A DNA stretch of 8,059 nt from an uncultured Collinsella sp. (GCA_900549335.1 UROJ01000069.1:1-8059); one strand, 5' to 3'. Positions 1-5,932 are shown, counted from the stretch's first letter. Notes: generated by a model from the sequence alone, not told the origin. A program made the numbers and translations.

Positions 1-34
1 AGTCTCCTGCGTATGCCAATTCCGCCACGCCCCC
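1..34 (-). tRNA. tRNA-Leu, 5' part only (cut by window edge)
   Basis: Read on the minus strand from position 34, the sequence gives a 7-nt acceptor strand GGGGGCG, the usual TG spacer, and a D arm GCGGAATTGGCATACGC. A single A, the first half of an anticodon stem (GGAGA) and the first two loop bases CT follow. The GCGGAATTGGC D arm with its enlarged loop is characteristic of bacterial leucine tRNAs. The window ends one base before the anticodon, so the isoacceptor cannot be read. The anticodon stem resembles UAA isoacceptors, but that is a guess. The gene lies 31 bp downstream of the membrane-protein gene on the same strand, and no T-rich terminator is visible between them. Confidence 0.85.
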
Positions 35-65
35 GTGAGACTAGAAGTCTAGCACAAGCCGCCCA

Positions 66-689
66 TTACGCGTTGACAGCCATCGAGTGTCGGCCCGACT
101 TCTCAAGGAACTCTTGGAACTTGGCCTCGTCGCCCTTGTTCTTGTACTGTAGGGCCAACAGGTACTCCAAGCGGCAACCCTTAACCTTATCGTCGCCGGC
201 CTCCTCGAGCATGCGCTCCAGCTCGGGAATATCGTTGTGGCGCTTCAAGATCATCGTGTCGTACATCAGTTGGCATTCGTGCGCGACTGCCTCGGCCTGG
301 CCGCCCTCAAAGCCTTTGATCTCGTGCAGCAACTCCTTGGACTTCTTGCGGTTCTCCTGACCAACGTAGTAGTTAAAAGCTTTGATTACCAGGTCGACGC
401 GCTGCATTTTGGGCAGGTTGAGCCCCAGCAGCAAATCGAACATCTCGTCGGCGCGCTTGTGGTCCTCGCGCAGCAGATAGGAGTTCAGGCGCAGGTAGTC
501 GCGGTTGTAGCGCGGGTACAGCATGCTGGTGAGTTTGGCGTCGAGCAGGCGATCGAACTCGTCCCACTGCTTAGCGGCCATAAGCTGCTGCAGGCGTTTA
601 AACGTGGTACGTTTTTTGACGCTAAAGAACACCGATATGGCGATACAAATAATGACGACGGCGGTCCAGAGGGTGCGGGAATCGGGCAT
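66..689 (-). CDS. Membrane-anchored helical (TPR-like) protein, function unknown
   Basis: This encodes 207 residues. The chosen start is the ATG at 689, which has a strong GAGGAG ribosome site 6 bases upstream. The open frame continues upstream to 800, but that extension lacks a ribosome site and crosses the likely promoter. Residues 7-23 form one hydrophobic segment (LWTAVVIICIAISVFFS) followed by KKR, so the bulk should face the cytoplasm. The rest is charged and almost wholly helical, with repeated patterns such as LMAAKQWDEFDRLLDAK near residue 36 and ALQYKNKGDEAKFQEFLEK near 180. These patterns recall tetratricopeptide-type helical pairs, although no clean repeat series can be delimited. 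It is probably a scaffold or adaptor at the membrane. I do not recognise a named family. Translation signals and GC-rich third codon positions make the gene itself secure. Confidence 0.82.
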   Translation of the reverse strand: MPDSRTLWTAVVIICIAISVFFSVKKRTTFKRLQQLMAAKQWDEFDRLLDAKLTSMLYPRYNRDYLRLNSYLLREDHKRADEMFDLLLGLNLPKMQRVDLVIKAFNYYVGQENRKKSKELLHEIKGFEGGQAEAVAHECQLMYDTMILKRHNDIPELERMLEEAGDDKVKGCRLEYLLALQYKNKGDEAKFQEFLEKSGRHSMAVNA

Positions 690-744
690 ATTGAGCTCCT
701 CAGTCGCTCGTAAAACAAGCGGTATGACAATGCGTGCTAGATGT

Positions 745-772
745 ATTATACGCAGCGTGCAAGCAAACTGGC
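745..772 (-). promoter_or_regulatory. Candidate promoter for the membrane-protein gene
   Basis: On the minus strand there is a perfect TATAAT at 750-745, preceded at a 17-base spacing by a weak -35 (TGCCAG, 773-768 approximately). Transcription would begin near 738 and give a leader of about 50 bases to the ATG at 689. The -10 is convincing and the -35 is poor, so an activator may be involved or the match may be chance. Confidence 0.45.
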
Positions 773-852
773 ACAAAAGCGCATCGAGGCCGAGCGCCAT
801 CGCTCGCTGCGGTACACTTACCTAAAGTAAACCATGAAGGGAGACACTACCT

Positions 853-1140
853 ATGAAGAAGATCGTTTTGGCTTGCGGTGCTGGCGCTGCTACTTCCACG
901 CTTGTTGCCCAGAAGGTCGCCACCATGCTCGACGCCAACGGCTATGCCGGCAAGTATGAGATCGTGCAGTGCGCCATCTCCGAGGCCAAGGACGCTTGCG
1001 ACGAGGGCGCCGACCTGCTGATCGCCACCACCGTTGCCCCCGAGGGCCTCACCTGCCCGTACGTGAGCGGCGTGCCCTTCATGACCGGCATGAACCGCGT
1101 CGCTGCCGAGAAGGCCGTTCTCGACGTCATGGCTCAGTAG
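853..1140 (+). CDS. PTS system IIB component, galactitol-type
   Basis: The protein has 95 residues, the usual length for a free-standing IIB domain of the lactose/cellobiose/galactitol superfamily. It begins MKKIVLACGAGAATST. Cys8 with the following loop GAGAATS is the phosphorylated cysteine and P-loop of galactitol-type (GatB-like) IIB proteins. The known family role is to accept phosphate from IIA on this cysteine and pass it to sugar entering through IIC at the membrane. The start is supported by a purine-rich ribosome site (AAGGGAGA) about 8 bases upstream. The VOC gene follows after 11 bp, so the two are very likely cotranscribed. No IIA or IIC gene lies in the window. The protein may serve a permease encoded elsewhere or act as a regulatory phosphocarrier. 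The family call is firm; the sugar is unknown. Confidence 0.9.
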   Translation: MKKIVLACGAGAATSTLVAQKVATMLDANGYAGKYEIVQCAISEAKDACDEGADLLIATTVAPEGLTCPYVSGVPFMTGMNRVAAEKAVLDVMAQ

Positions 1141-1151
1141 GCGCTGACTGT

Positions 1152-1526
1152 ATGAGTGAGCAGAACGCCAATCCGGTCGAGCTCTTTGGCATGCGCGTCG
1201 CCCATGTGGGCATTAACGCCACCGACCCGGCAGACGCCCTGGAGATCGCGGAGCTGTTCTCGACGATGATGGGCCTGCCCGTCATCGAGACCCCGGTTTC
1301 GTACTTTAACGATTCGCTGGTCGAGATCATGAAACAGAACGGTCGTGGCACCAAGGGCCACATTGGCTTTGCCGTCAACGACATCGATGCGGCCGAGAAG
1401 TGGTTTGCCGAGCGCGGACTCGAGGTCAACGAGGAGTCGCGCGTGCTGCTGCCCGACGGTGGCACTAAGCTCGTGTACTTTAAGCGCGAGTTCGCCGGTT
1501 TCGCCGTGCATCTGTGCCGCGAGTAG
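1152..1526 (+). CDS. VOC (glyoxalase/bleomycin-resistance fold) family protein
   Basis: This encodes 124 residues from the ATG at 1152. The layout is that of a single-unit vicinal-oxygen-chelate protein: two beta-alpha-beta-beta-beta modules. Strand 1 carries MRVAHVGIN (His18), followed by the helix ALEIAELFSTMMG. A central strand contains DSLVEIMK (Glu58), the second module begins GHIGFAVNDID (His70), and a last strand GFAVHLC carries His120. These positions match the usual metal ligands of the fold, with histidine in place of the more common final glutamate. Family members act on or bind small oxygenated compounds through a divalent metal. The partner gene suggests a role with a sugar or sugar-acid intermediate, perhaps in the style of the VOC proteins found beside keto-sugar-acid aldolases. 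That link is inference from neighbourhood. A terminator follows 22 bp after the stop codon. Confidence 0.82.
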   Translation: MSEQNANPVELFGMRVAHVGINATDPADALEIAELFSTMMGLPVIETPVSYFNDSLVEIMKQNGRGTKGHIGFAVNDIDAAEKWFAERGLEVNEESRVLLPDGGTKLVYFKREFAGFAVHLCRE

Positions 1527-1548
1527 CGCACAAGCTGCCATAGCTAGC

Positions 1549-1584
1549 AAAAAGGGATAGGGCCGCATGGCCTTATCCCTTTTT
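1549..1584 (+). terminator. Rho-independent terminator after the IIB/VOC unit (probably bidirectional)
   Basis: A 16-bp stem (1549-1564 with 1569-1584) has one G-T wobble and a 4-base loop GCAT. The right arm ends in TTTTT and the left arm starts with AAAAA, so the reverse-complement transcript also ends in U residues. The hairpin can therefore stop both the VOC transcript and any read-through from the kinase operon on the opposite strand. Confidence 0.88.
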
Positions 1585-1624
1585 ATGCCGAGGGATCGAC
1601 TTTTGCGACAGCCAAAAAACTGAA

Positions 1625-1798
1625 GTCTAATACTTTTCCGAGAAGTGAAGGAGCTAAATCGGACCCCCGAAGCATCGACACTTTAAGGGCATCGTTTCCT
1701 GCGGTTTCGATACTAGAATCCTGCGATTTTGCCGACGAAAAATGTGGATGCTTCAGGGGTCCTAAAACAGACGTTCACTTCGTGGAAAAGTATTAGAC
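1625..1798. repeat. Imperfect palindromic element, MITE-like or dispersed repeat
   Basis: The outer arms are 25 bp each (1625-1649 and 1774-1798) and match as inverted repeats except at two adjacent positions. The left arm begins GTCTAATACTTTTCC. Further in, 1660-1675 and 1748-1763 pair as a second inverted match with one mismatch, and fainter pairing continues toward the centre. The centre also holds two near-identical short direct copies, CCTGCGGTTT and CCTGCGATTT. The whole unit could fold into one long interrupted hairpin. No protein frame of quality lies inside and no obvious target-site duplication flanks it. It sits between two convergent transcription units, a typical place for non-autonomous miniature elements or repetitive extragenic palindromes. 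The inverted repeat is visible directly; the mobile-element interpretation is inference. Confidence 0.6.
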
Positions 1799-1817
1799 CT
1801 CGATTCGCGCGGGTGCC

Positions 1818-3113
1818 CTACCGCGGTAGGCGAATCGTAAAGCGGCTGCCGACGCCTTCGACCGAGGTCACGCCGATGACGCCGCCGTGGCTATCGACGA
1901 TCCACTTGGCGATGGCAAGCCCCAGGCCCGAGCCCTGCGCGCCGGCATCGCGTGCGTTGTCGGCGCGATAGAACCGTTCAAACGCGTGAGCTGCGGATTC
2001 CTGGTTCATGCCGATGCCCTCGTCCTCAACACTTATGTCGATCGTGCCCGAGCCCGCATCGGGCGTTATGCCAAATGTGACGGTCGTTCCCGCATCCGAG
2101 TACTTGGTGGCGTTTTGCACGATCACGCGCAGAGCTTGCTTCACGAGCGCGACATCGACGGACGCGTCGCAGCGCGGGTCGCTGGCAAATGCGGCATCAA
2201 AAGCCAGCCGATACGTGTGCCCGGCATCGATCATCTGCGATTCTTCGCATACCTCTCCGACGAGCGCTGCCAGATTGGTATCCACACGATGCAGCGCGGT
2301 GCGGCCGGCATCGCCGCGTGCCAAAAACAGCAGTTGTTCTACGAGCTCCTGCATGTGCCCGCTTTCGGCCTTGAGCGAGGCGATGGACTCCGCCAGCACA
2401 GCTGGGTCGTCCTTGCCCCAGCGGTCGAGCATGTTTACGTAGCCCTGAATCACCGCGATGGGTGTGCGCAGTTCGTGACTCGCGTCGTTGACAAAGCGCA
2501 TCTGCTGCAGCTTGGCCTCTTGCATCTGACGCAGCAGACGGTTGAGTGCGACCTCGATGCTCGCCAGGTCGGCGTCGCCGGTGGTGACATTCGGCGAGTC
2601 GACGCTCGCTCGCTCGATGGCCTGCTCCAGCGTTTCCATCTTGCCGCCGGCGAGCTGCATGCGGCCGAGCTCGTCCACGCGTAAGGCCAGGTCGTTGAGC
2701 GGTGCCATGGTGCGGCGTACACGTCGGGCGCCGCCGAGCATGTTGAGTACGCTGATGATCTGCCAACCCATAACGACAAGGTAGAGGGGCCATAGCGCGA
2801 AGAGATCCTGCGCGAGGGGGAAGGTCTTGGTGGTGCGCGCAAGCTCGACGGTGTAGGTGAGTGTTGCTAGGTCCCAGCCGCGCGCGGGCGCCAGCGACAT
2901 GCCGTGAACGGTGGCGCCGGGGATCCATCCTGCGGCAAACGCGCTGTCGGGCAGCGTCTGGTTGTATCCATAGACGAGGATCGCCGCCGCAATCACCACC
3001 AGCAACAGATCGAGCCAGACGTAGCTCATCAGGCGGCGCCACATATAGCTCCAGTTGATGGCGCGGGCGATGGATGTGACGCGCTTGGTTTCGGTGTTAC
3101 GCGCGACAGACAT
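1818..3113 (-). CDS. Sensor histidine kinase (HisKA + HATPase_c), two-component system
   Basis: The protein has 431 residues. It starts at the ATG at 3113, inside the end of the regulator gene (17-bp overlap), with GGTGGG just upstream. Its N-terminus is cytoplasmic. TM1 is at residues 30-50, a short outside loop of about 55 residues (51-107) follows, and TM2 is at 108-127. A HAMP-like linker runs to about 200. The HisKA box is NDASHELRTPIAVI with phospho-acceptor His213. The ATP-binding lobe shows the N box (Asn334 in VQNATKYSD), G1 (DEGIG, 364-368), F box (FERFYRAD) and G2 (GSGLGLA, 394-400). All residues needed for autophosphorylation are present. It should phosphorylate the regulator encoded immediately upstream. 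The small sensor loop does not reveal the signal. The overlap implies translational coupling and near-equal synthesis of the pair. Confidence 0.95.
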   Translation of the reverse strand: MSVARNTETKRVTSIARAINWSYMWRRLMSYVWLDLLLVVIAAAILVYGYNQTLPDSAFAAGWIPGATVHGMSLAPARGWDLATLTYTVELARTTKTFPLAQDLFALWPLYLVVMGWQIISVLNMLGGARRVRRTMAPLNDLALRVDELGRMQLAGGKMETLEQAIERASVDSPNVTTGDADLASIEVALNRLLRQMQEAKLQQMRFVNDASHELRTPIAVIQGYVNMLDRWGKDDPAVLAESIASLKAESGHMQELVEQLLFLARGDAGRTALHRVDTNLAALVGEVCEESQMIDAGHTYRLAFDAAFASDPRCDASVDVALVKQALRVIVQNATKYSDAGTTVTFGITPDAGSGTIDISVEDEGIGMNQESAAHAFERFYRADNARDAGAQGSGLGLAIAKWIVDSHGGVIGVTSVEGVGSRFTIRLPR

Positions 3114-3882
3114 AGCCCACCCCGCGCACGGTTTGGATGATGCGGGCACCGCCAGCGTCTTCGATTTTGGCGCGCAGGTGCGCGATGTGTACGTCGACGT
3201 TGTTGGTGTCGCCCACGTATTCGTAGCCCAGCGCTTCGTGCGCGATGCGCTCACGCGTGAGTACGGTTTCGGCATGCGCCATAAGCAGTGCGAGGACGTC
3301 GAACTCGCGGGCGGTCAGCACGATGGGTGAGCCGCCGACCATAACCTCACGGCGGTCGGGATCGAGTGCGACCGAGTCAACGGTGAGCGTGGCGGGGGAG
3401 GGCGTGGCGGGTGTCTGGGCCGTGTCGGTTGCCGGGGACATTGTGGCGATACCGGCGGCCGTGCCGCCCGCCATACCCGCTCCGGCGCCGGAACCACCAA
3501 CGCCCGAAGCCGCCCGCACGGCCTCCGAGCGCTTCAGCGCCACGCGGATTCGTGCGAACAGCTCTTCGATCGCAAACGGCTTGGTCAGGTAATCGTCGGC
3601 GCCGGCATCGAGCCCGGCAACCTTGTCCATCACGGCATCGCGCGCGGTGACCATGATCACCGGCACATCCTTGCGCTTGCGGATACGCCGCAGTACCTCC
3701 ATACCGTTGAGCTGCGGCAACAGCACATCGAGCAGAATCAGATCGTAGTCGCGCTCCAGCGCCATGTCCACGGCGGTGCGGCCGTCGGCGGCGTGCTCCA
3801 CCTGGTAGCCCTCGTGCTCCAGCTCGAGCGTCACAAAGCGGGCGATTTTCTCCTCGTCCTCTACGATCAGGATTCGTGCCAT
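3097..3882 (-). CDS. OmpR/PhoB-family response regulator with long Gly/Ala/Pro linker
   Basis: The protein has 261 residues from the ATG at 3882, which has GGGGGC 5 bases upstream. An ATG at 3894 is in frame but lacks a ribosome site. The receiver domain (1-118) has the acidic pair Glu8-Asp9, phospho-acceptor Asp52 (LILLDVLLP), Thr79 and Lys101 in the KPF motif. The C-terminal winged-helix DNA-binding domain covers about 167-261, with the recognition region NNVDVHIAHLRAKIE and the closing wing TVRGVGYVCRA. This is the OmpR/PhoB layout. Residues 124-166 between the domains are a low-complexity stretch of Gly, Ala, Thr and Pro, much longer than the usual short linker. The partner kinase follows with a 17-bp overlap. 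The target genes are unknown; autoregulation of its own operon is plausible but not demonstrated. Confidence 0.95.
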   Translation of the reverse strand: MARILIVEDEEKIARFVTLELEHEGYQVEHAADGRTAVDMALERDYDLILLDVLLPQLNGMEVLRRIRKRKDVPVIMVTARDAVMDKVAGLDAGADDYLTKPFAIEELFARIRVALKRSEAVRAASGVGGSGAGAGMAGGTAAGIATMSPATDTAQTPATPSPATLTVDSVALDPDRREVMVGGSPIVLTAREFDVLALLMAHAETVLTRERIAHEALGYEYVGDTNNVDVHIAHLRAKIEDAGGARIIQTVRGVGYVCRA

Positions 3883-3900
3883 ACGTGCCCCCATCTGCGA

Positions 3901-4443
3901 TTACTTGTCGTCGTTCAGATTTTGCTTGATGCCGTCCGCGGCGTCGGCGGCGTGATTCATAAGGTTGTTGATGCTGCCGGGCACGTCGCCGTCGCTGTCG
4001 ATGCGGTAGCGCATGCCAAAGAACAGGCCAATCAGCATCAGCCATATCGTGGCACCCCAGGCAAACAGCGCGACGATGGGGATCAGGATGGGGATGTTGA
4101 GGATAATCGCATCGCGGCGCGTGGCGATAAACTTGGTGTCCAGGCTCAGGCGGAAGAGCTTTTTGAGGTACTCCCACACGCTGTCCATCTTCTTGGAGAA
4201 GTCGGTCTTTTCGCTCGACTTCTCGTAGGCGGCCTGCGCGGCGACCATCTCGGCCGAGGGCTCGTCAACCGGCGCGGACTCGGTGGCGGCGTGCGCCGAC
4301 GTGGTCTGTGTCTTGCCCTGCGACTCGAGCCAAATGATGGCGTCCAAAACGTTACCGTCGGTGGCGTCGAGCGCGGCCTTGGCATCGGTGTAGCTCACGT
4401 TGCACTTGGTGCGGATGGTTTCAACTTTTTCGAGGTCGTCCAT
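3901..4443 (-). CDS. UBA/TS-N-like plus DUF4342 membrane protein
   Basis: The protein has 180 residues. Residues 1-42 (MDDLEKVETIRTKC... DAIIWLE) match the three-helix UBA/TS-N fold of elongation factor Ts and NAC-type proteins, which bind short helical or nascent peptides. A Thr/Ala/Glu-rich linker spans 44-80. The C-terminal part from about 82 (SVWEYLKKLFRLSLDTKFIATRR) with a hydrophobic stretch at 112-143 fits DUF4342, a domain found with such N-termini in Firmicutes and Actinobacteria. The hydrophobic part can make one or two membrane passes. The ATG at 4443 has AAAGGACA upstream. The gene ends 18 bp before the regulator start and is the first gene of the three-gene operon, so it may feed into or modulate the kinase. 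That functional link is inference; the family assignment is from motif recall. Confidence 0.85.
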   Translation of the reverse strand: MDDLEKVETIRTKCNVSYTDAKAALDATDGNVLDAIIWLESQGKTQTTSAHAATESAPVDEPSAEMVAAQAAYEKSSEKTDFSKKMDSVWEYLKKLFRLSLDTKFIATRRDAIILNIPILIPIVALFAWGATIWLMLIGLFFGMRYRIDSDGDVPGSINNLMNHAADAADGIKQNLNDDK

Positions 4444-4555
4444 GACCTGTCCTTTCGTTCGATGGGCGCGACGCCGGGCGATCTGCCCGGGCGCGAGCGT
4501 TGCGTTCGGCGGCCTGCGTTGCGCGGCGTCGCCCCGCCCTTGGTCGAACTCTATA
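4444..4555 (-). promoter_or_regulatory. GC-rich structured 5' leader of the two-component operon
   Basis: The presumed leader contains nested inverted repeats. Segments 4464-4476 and 4524-4535 pair across about 12 bp with one bulged base. Inside them, 4474-4479 pairs with 4485-4490 (CCGGGC/GCCCGG), and GCGTTGCG occurs twice as a direct repeat. The folded leader would end just before the AAAGGACA ribosome site of the DUF4342 gene. It does not match a riboswitch class I can name. It may simply protect the transcript or hold back translation. Confidence 0.35.
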
Positions 4556-4561
4556 GTGCAG

Positions 4562-4589
4562 GTTATAGATTAAGCGATTCTTGAGCCAA
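4562..4589 (-). promoter_or_regulatory. Candidate promoter of the DUF4342-regulator-kinase operon
   Basis: On the minus strand there is TTGGCT at 4589-4584, a 16-base spacer, and TATAAC at 4567-4562. A second TATAGA lies 12 bases further downstream, and CTATA/TATAG half-sites flank an 8-base spacer here, which could be a protein-binding site. Transcription would start near 4555. The spacing is one base shorter than ideal and no experiment supports it. Confidence 0.45.
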
Positions 4590-4826
4590 GATTAATGTTG
4601 GATGAGTTTTTGGGTGGGGCGGGAAAGGACAAGTCTGCCCCTCGGGGCAAGCGCACGCAGGGCAGACAGGGCCCAAGCGTAAATTTGTGTCCGCACGGCG
4701 AGATATACTTTTAAACATGTTGAGGGGCGTGACAGGGCAAAGTTGTCTGGCGCCCGCGAAATCAGAGGGGCCGCCGTGCTGTATGGAGCAAACGAGCGGG
4801 GTCCCAACGCAAACAGGGGGTCATAC

Positions 4827-5588
4827 GTGCATATCTACGCTATGAGTGACATTCATGGGTGCTTGGACGCCTTTAAGGCATCGCTTTCCACCATCGACCT
4901 CGATGCCGAGGATTCCAAGCTGGTTTTGCTTGGCGACTACTGCGACCGAGGTTCCGATTCGCTCGGGGTCTTTGAGCTCGTCATGGACCTGCAAAAGCGG
5001 TACGGCGATCGTGTCGTAGCGCTGCGCGGCAACCACGAGGAGATGTTTCTCGAGTACATCGACGAGGTGAAAGATCCCAATTTTACGCAGGCATGGATAC
5101 TTGCTGACAGCAATCTGGCAACGGCCAAGAGCTTCCTAGATGCCGAGGCATTCAGGCACGTCAAACACCTTTTAAGGCTCAGGGAGTTCGAGAAGGCCTA
5201 TACCTTTACGGTTGAACGCATAAAGGCCGAGCACGCGGACGTCATCGCGTGGGTCCGCAAGCTCCCCTACGTTTATGAGAGCCCCTTTGGCCAGGTCTTT
5301 GTGCATGCCGGCATTGACGAGGGGGCCGGGGAGTACTGGAAGCTCGGCACGTCTGACGAGTCGTTTACCACGATGCCGCCCGATTACGTGGGGCATGAGT
5401 TTTACCTTGATGTTATAGCTGGGCACATCAACACCGAGGCTGTCTCGGGCATCGCGGGCTACCGCGGTATCTGGCACGACAGCGCCAGCCACTACTACAT
5501 CGACGGGAACGTCATGGAGCACGGCGAGGTCGCCGTGCTGAACTACGACTCGGAAACGGGGAAGTATGGCGGCCCCGGGTTGGAGTAG
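4827..5588 (+). CDS. Metallophosphoesterase, PPP-type protein phosphatase-like
   Basis: The protein has 253 residues from the GTG at 4827, which follows CAGGGGG by 6 bases. An in-frame ATG at 4743 would add 28 residues of unlike composition and no ribosome site. The metal-binding signatures of the calcineurin-like superfamily appear in order: DIHG (8-11), GDYCDRG (36-42), GNHE (68-71), VHAG (159-162) and a GH pair (199-200). The GDxxDRG and GNHE pair places it in the PPP group, which hydrolyses phosphoserine/threonine or small phosphate esters with two metal ions. Diadenosine tetraphosphatases share these motifs and cannot be excluded. No signal peptide is seen, so it should be cytoplasmic. 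It appears to be a single-gene unit. Its last codons (GPGLE and stop) lie within a long direct repeat recurring at the right edge of the window. Confidence 0.92.
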   Translation: MHIYAMSDIHGCLDAFKASLSTIDLDAEDSKLVLLGDYCDRGSDSLGVFELVMDLQKRYGDRVVALRGNHEEMFLEYIDEVKDPNFTQAWILADSNLATAKSFLDAEAFRHVKHLLRLREFEKAYTFTVERIKAEHADVIAWVRKLPYVYESPFGQVFVHAGIDEGAGEYWKLGTSDESFTTMPPDYVGHEFYLDVIAGHINTEAVSGIAGYRGIWHDSASHYYIDGNVMEHGEVAVLNYDSETGKYGGPGLE

Positions 5589-5699
5589 GCTGGCGGGCGA
5601 TTGGCTCGCGGATTGTCTGCGTGGGCTCGATTCGGGGCTTGGGCTGCGCCTTTGACATTAACGGGATACGGAAGCACCGAGAGGGGTGCTTCCGCGGAA
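5570..5699. repeat. Direct repeat, left copy (phosphatase 3' end plus downstream DNA)
   Basis: This copy begins inside the last codons of the phosphatase gene (CGGCCCCGGG) and runs through the downstream hairpin to CGCGGAA. It matches 7930-8059 without gaps at an offset of 2360, with 7 substitutions in 130 positions (about 95 percent identity). The phosphatase ends naturally within this copy, so the left copy is probably the original. It may extend further on the right copy's side, which is cut by the window. Confidence 0.9.
5669..5694. other. Perfect hairpin within the left repeat copy
   Basis: CGGAAGCACC (5669-5678) pairs perfectly with GGTGCTTCCG (5685-5694) over 10 bp around a 6-base loop GAGAGG. 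It lies 80 bp after the phosphatase stop. No T-run follows on either strand, so it is not a classical intrinsic terminator. It might stabilise an mRNA 3' end or serve as a recombination or protein-binding site. The identical hairpin recurs at 8029-8054. Confidence 0.6.
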
Positions 5700-5739
5700 A
5701 GGATCGCCGGGGGTTCTTTTGCCCAGTGACATAAGGCTT

Positions 5740-5838
5740 TTATTTGGCTAGCTTTTTGGTCGACTCGACCATCGCGTCCTTTATCCAGGTTATCGAGACA
5801 TCGGAGGTGTAGTCTCTGCCCTTAATGACGTTTAGTGA
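5740..5838 (-). pseudogene. C-terminal remnant of a minus-strand protein gene
   Basis: Minus-strand reading ends at the TAA at 5742-5740. The last codons read SLSLNVIKGRDYTSDVSI followed by TWIKDAMVESTKKLAK. The composition and GC-ending codons look like a true protein tail. Upstream of about 5838 the frame stays open but falls into short DNA repeats and AT-rich sequence that do not look coding, and no start with a ribosome site is found. The parent family is not recognised. A tail of a LysR-like effector domain is one loose idea. It is probably a leftover from an earlier gene broken when the islet was assembled. Confidence 0.35.
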
Positions 5839-5847
5839 GAGGCTGCT

Positions 5848-5880
5848 TTGCAAGCTGAAGGTTGCAAGCTGCAAACTGAA
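5848..5880. repeat. Short tandem repeats of a TTGCAAGCTG unit
   Basis: TTGCAAGCTG occurs at 5848-5857 and again at 5862-5871, and a degenerate third copy, TGCAAACTGAAG, follows directly. The repeats lie at the junction between the GC-rich remnant on the left and the AT-rich islet core on the right. They could mark a slippage or end-joining scar. Confidence 0.5.
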
Positions 5881-5903
5881 GAAAGGCTTTAGTTTAGATG
5901 AAA

Positions 5904-5932
5904 TTAAAAAAAGAACTACGCTAACTTATAAT
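5904..5932 (+). promoter_or_regulatory. Sigma-70-type promoter of the AT-rich islet genes
   Basis: TTAAAA (5904-5909), a 17-base spacer and a perfect TATAAT (5927-5932) lie in AT-rich DNA. Transcription would begin near 5940, giving a leader of about 33 bases to the ATG at 5973. This is the best-looking promoter in the window and would drive the chain of small genes to 6872. Confidence 0.6.

Larger units (their letters stand above)
4444..4826. other. Intergenic region between divergent operon and phosphatase gene, no gene seen
   Basis: This 383-bp stretch holds the minus-strand leader and promoter listed separately. It also has an 8-bp inverted repeat GTCTGCCC/GGGCAGAC (4633-4640 with 4660-4667) around a small GCCC-CTCG-GGGC hairpin, and a TATACT at 4704-4709 that could be the -10 of the phosphatase promoter, though no good -35 stands 16-18 bases upstream. 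The phosphatase frame is open back to 4743, but that part has no start with a ribosome site. Confidence 0.6.

Noticed and set aside
1..50. Short inverted repeat AGACT-AGA-AGTCT at 38-50 as a terminator between the membrane-protein gene and the tRNA
   Set aside because: The stem is only 5 bp and no T-run follows on the minus strand, so it is not supported as a terminator.
690..800. N-terminal extension of the membrane protein to 800
   Set aside because: The extension would cross the TATAAT promoter, has no ribosome site, and the ATG at 689 has an excellent one.
1887..2684. Long plus-strand open frame of 265 codons
   Set aside because: It lies opposite the histidine kinase, whose complete motif set proves the minus strand is coding. 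The frame is open only because of GC-rich codon structure.
3377..4177. Minus-strand frame of 266 codons rich in Arg and Pro
   Set aside because: It overlaps the regulator and DUF4342 genes in another frame and its Arg/Pro/His composition is that of a shadow.
3793..4584. Plus-strand frame of 263 codons
   Set aside because: It is antisense to the DUF4342 and regulator genes and no motif or ribosome site supports it.
4743..4826. ATG start for the phosphatase at 4743
   Set aside because: The 28 added residues precede the beta strand that normally begins this fold and the ATG lacks a ribosome site; the GTG at 4827 has CAGGGGG at proper spacing.
5669..5694. Repeat hairpin as an intrinsic terminator of the phosphatase gene
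   Set aside because: Stem quality is high but neither strand has a T-run after it, so I list it only as a hairpin.
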